64,000 nucleotides of DNA. Source: Brachycybe producta (lineage: Eukaryota > Arthropoda > Diplopoda > Playtdesmida > Andrognathidae). The stretch is from NCBI GenBank assembly GCA_036925085.1, contig JAUPFP010000093.1, positions 459,710 through 523,709 on the forward strand, in the 5' to 3' direction. The translations under genes were made by a program, and so were the position numbers. The notes below the pieces were generated by a model. It made no database searches, was not told where the DNA came from, and was given only the letters and a program-made list of their open reading frames with translations. How positions within the stretch are numbered: the stretch's first letter is position 1; each line of letters starts with the position of its first letter. Shown piece by piece: positions 1 through 11,477 of the stretch.

Positions 1-693
1 ATGAAGAAATGAACAGCTTTTTTTTTTCTCAAGGTCAACTATATGTTGCACCCTTCCCATCCAAGAACACCATGATATTAAAGTGGAGAGGGGAAAAGGT
101 TGGAAAGTGTAGAAAGGGGGAGAGAGAGAGAAACGCGGAGGGGGAAAAAGTGGGAGGGGGTGACTGAAATTGAAATGACCCATCATTTATGACGGGTTAC
201 CCCACTAGTATTAAAATAATAAACAAAACTTTTGAAGAAAAACATGCTTTTAATGAAATTGAATTTTGTATATAAATCTGTATGAAAAACAAAGTGAAAA
301 GGTCAAATGATGATGTTGACATTTGTGTATTTAAAAGCAAAACAACAACAACAATAACAGAGATAGAAAAATATATGTTTCATATTTTGTTTGTGATGTT
401 GAATTTTTAATCATTTAATATGAACTAAGTGTTTGAAAAAGGGAAAAACAAGTGACTGAGATTCATGAATAGATAAATTCCCCCCCCCCCCCAAAAAAAA
501 GAGCTCAAAACAAAAAATGTTTCGACTAGAAATTCATCTCTTTTTATTTACAAATTTTATTCATTTAAAATTGCTTTAAAGGCCCTTTGGCCCTTTCAGC
601 TGCTGCATCAAAACTTAAAACTTTTGAGGCAATTTGTCAAAAAAAAGAGACAATAAAACCAAAAAACAAATCTTGTTTTTTTAGGTCTTTGTT
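1..693. other. Non-coding, AT-rich; no gene seen
   Basis: Contains a C12 tract at 481-492 and a GA-rich stretch near 110-160. No exon with recognisable protein similarity is visible; it presumably belongs to a large upstream rapsyn intron. Confidence 0.5.
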
Positions 694-1338
694 GTCTAAA
701 GGCCTTATCACAACAAGCAATTAGAAAACGGGATGAACAGAAGAAGTTGACTCCGCCCTTGTTATGACGACTGGCAACTTCTAATTGGTTGGTTATGTAG
801 TCTGACGTCACATGCTCTCAGCCCTTTTCAACGTCGAACCACACAACAAACCAATTAGAAGTTGCCAGTCGTCATAAAAAGGGCGGAGTCAACTTCTGTT
901 CATTCCGTTTTCTAATTGCCTGTTTATCATCATTTTGAGCAACATTTCTTTCAACTTTGTGAGCCACTAGTGTTTCAGCCTCATGTGTCTGACACACGTG
1001 TGATATGTGTGGAAACTACACTTTCAACTAGTTGAAAGCTGGTTGCCAGAGATTAAACTGGTTCAACTTTCACAGCAACCAATTAGAACACAAGTCAGAT
1101 GTCATGTGACCGCATCCTAATTGCCTACTCATACCAACAGGGCGTCCCCTGTATGTTCTTCAGGTGATGCCATTTTGTTTTCTATGATTTTCTAGATTGT
1201 GATTGGTTGATCTTATTCCTGTGGGTCCAATCACAGATGTTGCTATGTCTGATATAGAATGTTGCAGTTGAAAAACTAGTGGCTCACAAAAGTTGAAAGA
1301 AATGTTGCTCAAAATGTTTCTCGTGTGATAAGGCCTTA
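694..1338. repeat. Palindromic element with a family A MITE nested inside
   Basis: The outer ends match as inverted repeats (aaggccttatcaca near 700 against tgtgataaggcctt near 1325-1338). A second inverted pair runs ttttgagcaacatttctttc (934 on) against gaaagaaatgttgctcaaaa (1297-1316). The family A copy at 714-922 interrupts the left arm. Confidence 0.65.
714..922. mobile_element. MITE family A, hairpin element with CRE-like core
   Basis: Ends AAGCAATTAGAAAACGGGAT and its complement ...TTTTCTAATTGCCTG are inverted repeats that continue inward (GTTGCCAGTCGTCATAA arms), making nearly the whole element self-complementary. TGACGTCA lies at 803-810. No coding capacity. Confidence 0.8.
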
Positions 1339-1379
1339 AATCCGATGATGCTACACGTAGCAACAATTAAGCAACTTAA

Positions 1380-1750
1380 GCCCGTAGCAAATTAGGCAAC
1401 AAAATGAGCTTTTAACCAGCAACAGTCCCCAGAGACTGTTGCTGATGATGCTACCCTAGCGCCACCACTGCAGTTGCAGGCACCAAAATGGTAGCTTTCA
1501 ACAGTTGCAGGTGGATGTTGCCTCTGCTCAGTATAGTGAGCAGGGGGAACAAGCAACCATTGTGTGCCTGCAACTACTTTCTTGTCACGTGATCATAATT
1601 CGGTTGCTGGTTGCTCGCTCGTTTGGTTCCCTAATTTGCACCCGGCCTACGAGCAACATTGGCATTGTTGCTCTATTGTTTTATGAAAGTTGAAATGTCT
1701 GTCATAGCAGCAACAAACCGAATTGTTGCTCACAAATTGAAAGCAACAGT
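1380..1750. repeat. Degenerate palindromic AGCAAC/GTTGCT-rich element
   Basis: Many inverted GCAAC/GTTGC words (agcaacaattcgg-like against ccgaattgttgct) suggest an old foldback element. No protein similarity. Confidence 0.4.
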
Positions 1751-2820
1751 ATTTTCAAATAGAACTTATATTGTTTATTAATCAATTTTAAGAATATTTT
1801 TTGAAAAATTTTAAACTTCAGTTCTAGAAAACGTTGTAAATGCCAACATGCAATGCATGCTGTCAAGTTGTCACTATAGTGACATTGTTAGCTTTTACAA
1901 TGTGGCTATAGTCACTAAGTGACTAGTCAGGTTGTCACTCGAATTGCTGCTATTGGCTGTTACAACGTTATGACTTGCATAACAATTCTACTTCAGTTTT
2001 TTTACCGCTAGGAACAGCACTTTCGCGTGACAAGCAAATTCCCTATGCAAAAAAAGCCATGGCGTTTTACAACCCATTTTCGATTAAAAATGTATTTTCA
2101 CCCTTATGTGGCATTTACAACGTTTTGAAAATCCACTCCTCAAGTATGCTTAAAAATTCAGTTGAAAGACCTCACTGTAGTAGGGTTAAAGTCCCACCCG
2201 CCATAAGGCCTGTTCCACCTAGGTTACTTCAACACCTGAAATTAGAAAAACGCACCTGATAGAAGGAATAGCACAGAGAAAGCGCACCTGAAAATAGAAT
2301 AAGCATGAAGAAAGCGCACTTGACCTAAGTGGGTGTGGCGCCATCTATTGGCTAGACTCAGTTATTGCATGGAGTGCTTTCTAGACAGAAGCTCTTAGTT
2401 GAACTACCTCTATGTACAACATACACGTAATGTATAACTTGGTTTTAACGTTTTGTTGTTGAATAAAAATGAATAAAGAAGGTAAAAAAAAAAGAAGAAA
2501 TCGATTTCTTTTATGTATTTTCAGAGAGGATTTCAGAAAAATAATGCAAAATGCATCATTTTTTTCTCTCTTTTTTTTACAAGAAACAAAAAAATGACAA
2601 CATTTTCAACTTTTATTTTGTTCAAAGAAGCAGAAATTTGTAATGTTTTCTACATTTATTTTAACTTTGACCTTTTGAATGTTAAGAATGAGAGGAGAAA
2701 GTCTCACTAATTTAAACGTTTACTTAAGTTGGCTAAACAGATATTTATTTTGTTTTTGTCCCCCTAGATGGCGCCACTGCAGTGGCTCTTATGTTCTTAT
2801 CTCATTGAGGGGGTTGACCA

Positions 2821-3421
2821 CAGGCAGTTGTGCCCAGCACTAAGATTTCGTTTGCCCCGCCTTTTTATGATCGTCATCAATTTCTAATTGGTTTGTTATG
2901 TGGTCTGACGTCACATGCCCCACCTTTTTCAATTTCTAATTGGTTGATATTTGGTCTGATGCTCATGAAAAGGGCGGGGCAAACGAAATTGTAGTGCTGG
3001 GCACAACTGCCTGTGGGTTGACACAGGCAAGTAAAGACAGTAAGATACAGTCGTTTGCCCCGCCCATTTTATGAGGACTGGCAACTTCTAATTGGTTTGT
3101 TATGTGGTCTGACGTCACATGCCCCACCCTTTTCAATTTCTAATTGGTTGATATTTGGTCTGATGCTCATGAAAAGGGCAGGGCAAACGAAATCTTAGTG
3201 CTGGGCACAACTGCCTGTGGGTTGACACAGGCAAGTAAAGACAGTAAGATACAGTCGTTTGCTCCGCCCCTTTTATGAGGACTGGCAACTTCTAATTGGT
3301 TTGTTATGTGGTCTGACATCACATGCCCCACCCTTTTCAATTTCTAATTGGTTGATATTTGGTCTGATGCTCATAAAAAGGGCGGGGCAAACGAAATCTT
3401 AGTGCTGGGCACAACTGCCTG
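2821..3421. mobile_element. Three tandem copies of a family A-related MITE
   Basis: Copies at 2821-3013, 3024-3217 and 3228-3421; the last two repeat with a 204-bp period. Each runs from CAGGCA to TGCCTG and contains the TCTGAYRTCACATG core. In copies 2 and 3 the outer left arm has a different sequence (AAGTAAAGACAGTAAGATAC) from what the right arm predicts, while copy 1 is a full palindrome. Confidence 0.8.
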
Positions 3422-3882
3422 TGGGTTGACCACCTGGAAACATAAATAATTCTCAATTGTTCTTTTACTGAATAATAAGAAAGTTGTAACCATTGAATAA
3501 TCCCATCTCATTGATTCAATTACACTTGAAAGAACCAATGGGAAGCTTTTCTTTTATTTATGAATGAGAGACATTAAAGTTGAAATAATGGCTCCTTTTT
3601 CCTCATAAGTTACAATATGAGCCAATTTATTGAACCAATAAATAAAACGACTTTCAACCGAACCGAACCCCCCAAAAAACCCTCTTTAAAAAAAGCGCAT
3701 TTTGATATATTTTTCCCCTTAGTGGTTCCTCCTTAAATTAATTATTCATGAAAAACTCATCAATTAATCCTCGAAACGCAACACAAAAATGTTATTAAAT
3801 CACTTTCATCATAAATCTGGTCTTCCATTAACTAAAGTAATTAACCATCCAAAAAAAAGACAACATTGAGAAGAAATTGAAA

Positions 3883-4245
3883 AGGGTTTTAGAAACTAGA
3901 AGAGTAAATGAATCACTTTAAAGGAACTTAATAGGGTTTTAGAAACTAGAAGAGTAAATGAATCACTTGGAAAAACTTAAAAGGGTTTTAGAAACTAGAA
4001 GAGTAAATGAATCACTCCAAGAAACTTAAAGGGTTTTAGAAACTAGAAGAGTAAATGAATCACTTAAGAAACTTAAAAGGTTTTTAGAAACTAGAAGAGT
4101 AAATGCATCACTTTAAGAAATTGAAAAGGGTTTTAGAAACTAGAAGAGTAAATGAATCATTTAAAAAAATTGAAAAGGGGTTTTAGAAACTAAAAGAGTA
4201 AATGAATCACTTAAGAAACTAGAAGAGTTTCGAAATTAATCACTT
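3883..4245. repeat. Tandem array of about 62 bp built on the family C end
   Basis: About six units of gggttttagaaactagaaga followed by gtaaatgaatcactt and a variable A-rich spacer. The core equals the terminal sequence of family C foldback elements. Confidence 0.8.
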
Positions 4246-4327
4246 ATGATGGTTTATAAAGTTTAAATGCCCCTCAAACTCTGCTTATTTTGTCTTTTTG
4301 AAGCAATATTAAGGGAAACATGAATGT

Positions 4328-4543
4328 TTTTTAGAAACTAGAAGGGCAACTCAATCACTTAAGGGTATTTTAATGATGATATCTTTCAAAATAAGCTTTT
4401 TATACGAGTTTGATAATGACCCAACTTTAAGCAGACCATATTCTTTTTTTTTAAATTTCTGTCTACAAAAAGTTTATTTTGAAAGATATCAACATGAAAA
4501 TTCTCTTTACGTAATTGAGTTATCCTTCTAGTTTCTAAAACAC
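4328..4543. mobile_element. Family C foldback element
   Basis: Left arm ttagaaactagaagggcaac...gatatctttcaaaataagct; right arm aaaaagtttattttgaaaga...tccttctagtttctaaaaca. The arms are about 80 bp around a loop of about 55 bp. Confidence 0.8.
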
Positions 4544-4724
4544 ATTAAAGTTTTTCTGAAAAACAGAAATAATCAAGAGTTCGTGATGAGTTTTATTGTT
4601 TAAAATCAAATAATGTTTTCTTTTCAAATGTTTTTGTTGTTGTTTTTTGTGCATTTTTTTCTTCTTCTTCTAATTAGGTTTTCTAATCATTTTTTTTTGT
4701 TCCTAATTGTTTTGTGTTAATTAG

Positions 4725-7700
4725 GATGCAATGAAGATGGCGGTTCGGGTCAAAGACCGACTAATTCAAGCTCGATGTCTTCAAGGGTTTGCAGACATTT
4801 ATCGTACAAAAAACGACGTTGATGTAAGAAAAATGTATTCATTGAAAATTAAGAAAATTTCTTCTCTTACAATTTTTAGTTTTTTTTTTCTCACAGATTT
4901 GCTTGTTTAGAAACTAGAAGAGTAAAAATGAATCATTTATGAATTTTATGTTGAAATCTTTTTTTTTAAAAAAAGAAGCTTTCAACTAGATGTGGGACAA
5001 ATCCTAAATTTTCTCGAATCGGAATCCGAATTCTAAAAGGTTCTCGAATCTCTCGAATCTTCCGAATATCTCGAATCCTTCATATAAGAATCTTATTCAT
5101 TAAGAAAATACAAATAAATGAAAATAATATTAAATATTAAATTATTAATGATAAAAAAACAAGTGTGGCTGCACTCATTGTCGCCATAAGGTGATTATAT
5201 TGGTGATCCGGATACCACCGAAATTGCAAACAATCACCGGTTTTTTTAGTTAGTGAACGCTTCTATTGGTCGTTAGTGGAGTTAAAACTAATTTTACCAA
5301 AGTTTTCAACAGTTTTTTTTAAGGTTAGGATTCGAAAGATTCGAAAAGACGAAAAAAGCGCGAAGAATATTTTTTCAAAATTCGCGGGATTCGAGGATTC
5401 GAAGATTCGAATGGCCCATTCTTACTTTCATCTCATTTAGAAGATTGTCTAGATAAAATCTAGAACCTAAAAGAAATCTAAACTCTTTTAGAAACTAGAG
5501 GGGTAAATGAAGCAATTTTTGCAAACAAAACAAAACAAAAATGAAACAAAACTTTCAGAAATACTCAAGACAAAACTACAACAAATTTGTGACACAAGTT
5601 ATTGTCACACAACACAAAACAAATTTGGGTTTTGTTTTTGTTTTCTGTAGCTTTGTCTTACGTAAACTACGTAAAACTGTTCTATTGTTGTTTTGATACT
5701 AACTACCCAACACTGCAACAGGCAAGAGTTGAGAAAATGTTGCATAAAACCGAGACAAAACACAAACAGCCTTTTGATGTTTACCGACATGTGGCCGGAA
5801 ACATGGAAATAGTTTGTGAAATTGCAGACAAAACAAAACACAAAAGTTGTAGAAATGTCTTAGAATTGTCGCCAATTTGTCTCGAAACACTTGAGTTTCT
5901 GTTTTGTCAGCTTCATGTGGAACCGGCCTTAGAAACTAGAATATTAGGCGAATAATAAGTGGTAAGTGGTTTTGTAATGTCCGGATCCACAGCAAACTTG
6001 ACAAAAGTGCAACATGAGTTCGAGACAAAAACACAACAACAAAAAAACAGTAGATTTTGAAAATTTTGATTTTGATTTTGTTTCTGTTTTGTTTCTGTTT
6101 TGTTTATGTTTTGTTTCTATTTTGTTTCTGTTTTGTTTCTGTTTTGTTTCTGTTTTGATTTTGATTTTGTTTCTGTTCTGTTTCTGTTTTGTTTCTGTTC
6201 TGTTTCTGTTCTGTTTCTGTTTTGTTTCTGTTTTGTTTCTGTTTTGTTTCTGTTCTGTTTCTGTTTTGTTTCTGTTTTGTTTCTGTTTTGTTTCTGTTCT
6301 GTTTCTGTTCTGTTTCTGTTTTGTTTCTGTTTTGTTTCTGTTCTGTTTCTGTTTTGTTTCTGTTTTGTTTCTGTTTTGTTTCTGTTTTGTTTCTGTTTTG
6401 TTTCTGTTTTGTTTCTGTTCTGTTTCTGTTTTGTTTCTGTTTTGTCAGCTTGATATGTAGATCCAGCCCTAAAGAAGAGTGAAATGTGGTCGATGTAAAT
6501 GTGTTTCAAGCTAAAGTCTTAAGTGGGGTTTGAAGAGGAAGGGATTTTGAAACCAATTATGATTCATCTTTTACGTGTATTAAGATTTTACCCAAAAAGG
6601 TGAAAGTGAAACAGATTTTCATAACGACATTCGTTATTTAAAATGAAACCCACCCCATCCCCTCCCCTTCCTCCCTCCCTCATCGTTGCCATGGCACCAG
6701 ATTAAGAGGGGAGGGGGAGGGGGGAGAGAAGAAGATATGAGATTCGATCTTCTTTTAATATTATGTGGTTTAATGATTTTATCAAAGAATTTGTAACTGA
6801 GGTCACCCTGTATCAGATTCATAATCAAATAAATAGGTTTCTCAATTTGTGGCCCTCAAAGTGCCAATTGTGAAGTAATCATCATTAGAGCAACTTGCAA
6901 TTATGGTTTTTTCGAATCAAAAAAGGCTGGTTAGAGGCTAGATACCGATGCCGTCATAGAGTCCACTCTATGACGGCATGATTTCACCTTAATGATAAAA
7001 TTTCAATTTTTATAATAATGCAAAATACACTTTTGTCTTTATTTTCTCTTGTAAACTTTTCAGAGAGCTTTCTCGACGTACGAAGTTGCTTACGGCCTTT
7101 TGACGGACATTGGTGATAAGTCCGGTCAAGTGGAAGTATTGGCCGGAATGGCCAAAACGCTTTCAGTCATGACGCGTCTTGGAAGAGTTTGCGATTGCAA
7201 AGTAAAAGGAACAACGTTTTTTATTATTTTTTTTAAAAAACCCCTAATTAAAAACATTGATTCTTGAAGAATTATTTTTTTTAAACAAAGAAACTAGAAA
7301 GTGTTTTAGAAACTAGAAGGGTAGCTCAATCACTTAAGGACACATTTTCATGTTGGTATCTTTCAAAATAAGCTTTTTATTCCAGTTTGAAACAGACTAT
7401 ATTTTTAAATTTATTTATATGTAAAAAGTTTATTTTGAAAAATAACAAGAAAAAAATATCCTTAAATTATTGAACTACCCTTCTAGTTTCTAACACACAC
7501 TCAAGATGCGTTTAATATTTTAAAATCATCTTAAGATGTTTTATGAACAGCTGACTTTCGAACTATTAATTAATTCTGTTTTTCAGAAGAGCAAAATGAA
7601 GTAGAAACTAGAAATTGTTTTTAGAAACTAGAAGGGTAACTCAATCATTGAAGAGGCCTATTTTCATGTTGATATCGTTCAAAATAAGGTTTTTACGTGA

Positions 7701-10232
7701 GTTTGAAAATGACCACAACATTAAGAAGACGATAGTTTTTTTTTAATATTTTTCAATAAAAAAAGTTTATTTTGAAAGACTTTCAACATGAAAATTACCC
7801 TTAAGTGATCGAAGAATTTACCTTTCTAGTTTCTAAAAACACTTTCAATATCGAACTTCTGACACTTTTTCTGTCATTTCGAATGAAAATGAGGAGGAAT
7901 TTGAATGTGTCTTAGAAACTAGAAGGGTTGCTCAATCATTTAAGGGTATTTTTCATATTGGTATCTTTCAAAATAAACTTTTTATGTCACTTTGTCTATA
8001 AAAAGTTTATTTTGAAAGATACCAATATTAAAAATACCCTTAAATGATTGAGCAACCCTTCTAGTTTATAAAAAAAAAAACTTTCTAGTTTTTCTTAATT
8101 TTGCTTTTCTGAATTCGAAAATCAGCTGTTTTCATAAACCGACAGCTTAATTAATTTTGCTTTTATTTATTTTCAGGCTTTGGAAGTGAACAATAAAGTA
8201 CTAGAATTAGCCTCGAGTTTAGGAAATAAGGTGACTTCGAAGAAAGCTTTAAGCGTTTTAAGCTTTAAGCTTTTACGGCATTTTTTTTTCTCTCTTAATT
8301 GTTGTTGTTGTTTCCGTTAAACAGATGTCTATGTATTTTTGCCATTCACGAATGCAAGAGATTTATCGGTGTTTGGGTGACACCGAAAACGAAGGTCGTG
8401 AGGAACGGCTCGCATGGTCGGTTTTCCGTGAAATGGAACTCACATGCGGAATATGTCAAAAGGAATACGGCATTGTGGTCAGTCGATTGGAAGCACTGCC
8501 TTGCTCTCATGTCTTTCATGCGGCGTAAGTGGGGTTTCTTTTTTTTTTAACCTGATGGAAGTGCGGTGGGAAATTTTGCTATTTCTCAGTTAAATCTGCT
8601 ATTTGGCAGTAGTTGAGCTAGCCTCTGTGTTATGCGAAATATTACATTTGCCCTAAAGACACATCCTCTAACGACGCATCCCCTAATGCCAATTGCCATA
8701 AAACCATTTGCCCCAAGGGAACTTTGCCCTAAAACCATTTTCTCTAAAGTGACGTTTGCCCTAAAATCATTTTCTCTAAAAGGACGTTTGCCCTAAAACC
8801 ATTTTCCCTATAGTGATGTTTGCCCTAAAATCATTTTCTCTAAAAGGACGTTTGCTCTAAAACCATTTTCCCTAAAGTGATGTTTGCCCTAAAACCATTT
8901 TCTCTAAAGGGATGTTTGCCCTAAAACCATTTTCTCTAAAGTGATGTTGGCCCTAAAACTATTTTTTTCTAAAGGGACGTTGGCCCTAAAACCATTTGCC
9001 CCAAAGGGAACTTTGCCCTAAAACCATTTTCTCTTAAGTGACGTTTGCTCTAAAACCATTTTCTCTAAAGGGATGTTTGCCCTAAAACCATTTTCTCTAA
9101 AGTGACGTTTGCCCTAAAACCATTTTCCCTAAAGTGATGTTTGCCCTAAAACCATTTTTTTTCTAAAGGGATGTTTGCCCTAAAACCATTTTCTATAAAG
9201 TGACGTTTGCCCTAAAACCATTTTCTCTAAAGGGACGTTTGCCCTAAAACCATTTTCCCTAAAGTGATGTTGGCCCTAAAACTATTTTTTTTCTAAAGGG
9301 TCGTTTGCCCTAAAACCATTTTCCCTATTGATGTTTGCCCTAAAAACCTTTTTCCCTAAAGTGATGTTTGTCCTAAAACCATTGTCCTAAAGGGATGTTT
9401 ACCCTAAAACCATTTCCTCTAAAAAGATGTTTGCTCTAAAACCATTTCCTCTAAAGGGATGTTTGCTCTAAAACCATTTCCTCTAAAGGGATGTTTGCCC
9501 TAAATGAAACTTTGCCATAAAACCACTAAAACCACTTTTTTTCTCCTTTTACAGTTTAAGTGTCTTTCGGTGGAGTATATGAAATAGCCATAACGCCAAA
9601 TGACATATATTTAGACTGCTGATTAGGGCAAACATCCTTTTAGGGCAAATGGTTTTAGGGTAAATGTCCCTTTAGGGCTTTCATACAAGTAGTGCAAATG
9701 TTGTAAGTGGTAAAAAAATGTCAAAAACTGAAAGTTGTCTAGATGCCCTGAAAAGCACTGAAACTAACTCAGGAGGGCCCAACAGACTTTCTGAGGACCA
9801 GAAAAGCCCTTTAGGGCAAATGGTTTTACAACAAATGTCTCTTTAGAGCAAATGATTTTAGGACAAGTGTCTATAGTGCAAATGTTTCTTAAGGACTTAG
9901 GACAAATGGCTGTAGAGGAATTGTCTGTAGGAGCAAGTGTCTTTAGGGCAAATGTCACACATCCCAGTGTACAGGGTGCTCTTTTTGTGGAGCTTAATTG
10001 TCTTGCTTTCGAGCTGCATAATTTTGTTTTTTCTGTGTATTTTTTCTGGTTTTCAATTAATTTCAGTTGTGTTCAGGAGGTTCTAAAGGAGTGCGAGAGA
10101 CAACACACGAAAAGGACTTGTCCTGAATGTAGCAAATCGTTGAACTCTCGAACTTTTTTGATTTCTTACGAGGAATTGGAATCGAATTGTCCGTACAGTC
10201 TCTTTTTGGATGATCCACTTGGAAACACATAA
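4725..10232 (+). CDS. RAPSN: Rapsyn-like receptor-clustering scaffold (TPR + RING-H2), C-terminal 218 aa; 5' end outside window
   Basis: Five exons join in frame: 4725-4823, 7064-7201, 8177-8230, 8325-8524 and 10067-10232, ending in TAA. All introns are GT-AG. The first three exons encode TPR-like helices (ARCLQGFADIYRTKND, then RAFSTYEVAYGLLTDIGDKS, then VLELASSLGNK), matching the C-terminal TPRs of rapsyn. Exons 4-5 encode a RING-H2: CGIC, LPCSHVFH, AAC and CPEC form a C3H2C3 ligand set. In vertebrates rapsyn is a cytoplasmic peripheral membrane scaffold that clusters acetylcholine receptors; its RING has E3-type activity. Compared with vertebrate rapsyn (about 412 aa, ending soon after the RING), this protein has a longer segment between ligands 6 and 7 (about 15 residues) and about 30 residues after the last Cys. 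The N-terminal half (about 190 aa) is not found in 1-4724, so it presumably lies to the left. Another TPR-RING protein is possible, but the domain order and motif spacing favour rapsyn. Confidence 0.88.
4980..5430. repeat. TCGAATC/GATTCGA-rich palindromic element in rapsyn intron
   Basis: The left part carries repeated tctcgaatc words; the right part carries ggattcgaaagattcgaa. Together they would fold back. Nothing coding is visible. Confidence 0.5.
5515..6000. other. AC/GT-biased intronic stretch, probable degenerate foldback element
   Basis: It is rich in aaaacaaaac and gttttgt words on both strands and includes tttgtcagcttcatgtggaa, which resembles the end of the next repeat (tttgtcagcttgatatgtag at 6442). 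The 117-residue reading frame here has no recognisable similarity and I do not call it a gene. Confidence 0.4.
6060..6446. repeat. TTTCTGTTTTG microsatellite in rapsyn intron
   Basis: About 35 copies of the 11-mer ttctgttttgt, alternating with ttctgttctgt. It opens all frames, giving spurious FCFVSVLF-like reading frames on one strand and ETKQKQNRNK on the other. Confidence 0.95.
6835..6970. mobile_element. Partial family D element (half copy)
   Basis: tttctcaatttgtggccctcaaagtgccaattgtg, then ggctggttagaggctagat, matches the left half of the palindromic family D element seen in full at 19992-20287; the right half is missing. Confidence 0.6.
7301..7841. mobile_element. Two family C foldback elements in rapsyn intron
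   Basis: Copies at 7301-7495 and 7615-7841, each starting with ttttagaaactagaagggta and ending with its complement followed by acac. They share the flank cagaagagcaaaatgaag. Confidence 0.78.
7907..8070. mobile_element. Family C hairpin with nearly perfect arms, 107 bp before a rapsyn exon
   Basis: The arms are about 74 bp with only a few mismatches and a loop of about 12 bp (gtcactttgtct). Both arms carry the same departures from the family consensus (attggtatc against gataccaat; ggttgctcaatcattt against aaatgattgagcaacc). Confidence 0.82.
8690..9515. repeat. 32-bp minisatellite in the last rapsyn intron
   Basis: About 25 units of tttgccctaaaaccattttc followed by tctaaagtgacg, with a 32-bp period (for example at 8787, 8819 and 8851). 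Units vary at a few positions. Confidence 0.92.
9610..9960. repeat. Inverted partner of the 32-bp minisatellite
   Basis: Degenerate units of the complementary sense (tttagggcaaatggttttag, ctttagggc) follow the array, so the intron RNA can form a long imperfect stem. Confidence 0.75.
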
Positions 10233-10628
10233 TTTGGTTGTTTTTTTCACAAATTTTATTCGAATCATCGTGTAATTTTTTTTATGGTGAGCCCAATCGA
10301 AAAACTAACATTTTTTTTCTAAAAATTTAAAATTTCAAATTGATTAAAATCAATCAGTGGGCCAACCGACCAAAAGGAAAGGGTGTTGGGGGTGGGTCTC
10401 CATTGTTTTTAACTTAGAACCACTTATGACCCACCTGTTGCTAGAATGGATGAGCTCTTGGATCATTTCCGGATGAGCTTTTTTATGTTTCGATTTTCGA
10501 AGTAAATCAATCGGAATCAATATTTATTTCAATTATTGAAAACAAGAAAGAAAATAAACTAAAAATTAAAGATGAAATTCTAGTTTTAGAAGCTAGAATA
10601 GTAAAGCAAGTAATACTAAGTTGTTTTG

Positions 10629-11023
10629 CTGGTTAGAGGCTAGAATGTTTCTAAAATAAACGTTCAGCTGAATAAAAGTTATTGTTTAACTCTAGCCTCT
10701 AACCAGTCTTCTTTGATTGCAAAAAAAAAGCAGAATTTTTTTTACTTTAATCCAAAGGAATTCTGCTTTTTTGTAGTAAGAGAGGCTGGTTAGAGGCTAC
10801 AATTTTTCTAAAATGACAGTAAAGCTGAATAAAAGTTATTGTTTAACTCTAGCCTCTAACCAGTCTTTTTTATTTAAAAAAAAATAGCAGAATTTGTTTT
10901 TTACTTTAATCCAAAAGAATTCCGCTTTTTTGTACTCAGAGAGGCTGGTTAGAGGCTAGAATTTTTCTAAAATAAAAGTACAGCTGAATAAAAGTTATTG
11001 TTTAACTCTAGCCTCTAACCAGT
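10629..11023. repeat. Three tandem short hairpins, period about 158 bp
   Basis: Each unit has ctggttagaggctag facing ctagcctctaaccag across about 50 bp; units start near 10629, 10785 and 10945. The same stem core occurs in family D and at 32062. Confidence 0.82.
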
Positions 11024-11477
11024 CTTTTTGATTTAAAAAAAGTATAAAAATATTGTTTTTACCTTAATCATCATTAATTACTATTCTAGTCTCTAAATAA
11101 AATTTGAATTTTTTTCTTAATGTTGCTTTTGATTAAAAATAATATTTTCAACTCTCTGAAAAAGTAACTCTTTAGAGAGTTAACTCTCAAGCCACTTTTA
11201 AGACAGTAAAACTAACAACAACAAAAACAATTTTCTTGAAATGAATGCAATTTTTCGATATTTGATAGAGAAATATCGATTAAAGCTCAATAGTATTAAA
11301 TGTATATATAAATCATATCGTAATCGCTCAGTTTGAAATATCGTTAATTTTCAAAATTAATTAAAGTTTAGTTTTGACCATTTGATAAACTTTGAATGGT
11401 GAAACACATTTCTTGAACTTTTAAAAAGCATTTGCATAAAAATAATCCAAAAGCTAGATTTTGGTTCAAGAAAAGGT

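Noticed and set aside
5602-5955. 117-residue open frame inside the first visible rapsyn intron
   Set aside because: It has no recognisable similarity, overlaps a self-complementary repeat and is not supported by splice context.
6014-6509. Open frames on both strands rich in FCFVSVLF or ETKQKQNRNK
   Set aside because: They are produced by the TTTCTGTTTTG microsatellite; all frames are open because the repeat lacks stop codons.
6684-6700. Possible X-box at GTTGCCATGGCACC in a rapsyn intron
   Set aside because: The right half-site is broken (CACC instead of RAAC-type), and it stands alone.
8690-9515. Telomere-like CCCTAAA words
   Set aside because: They are embedded in a 32-bp unit and never occur as consecutive CCCTAA repeats.
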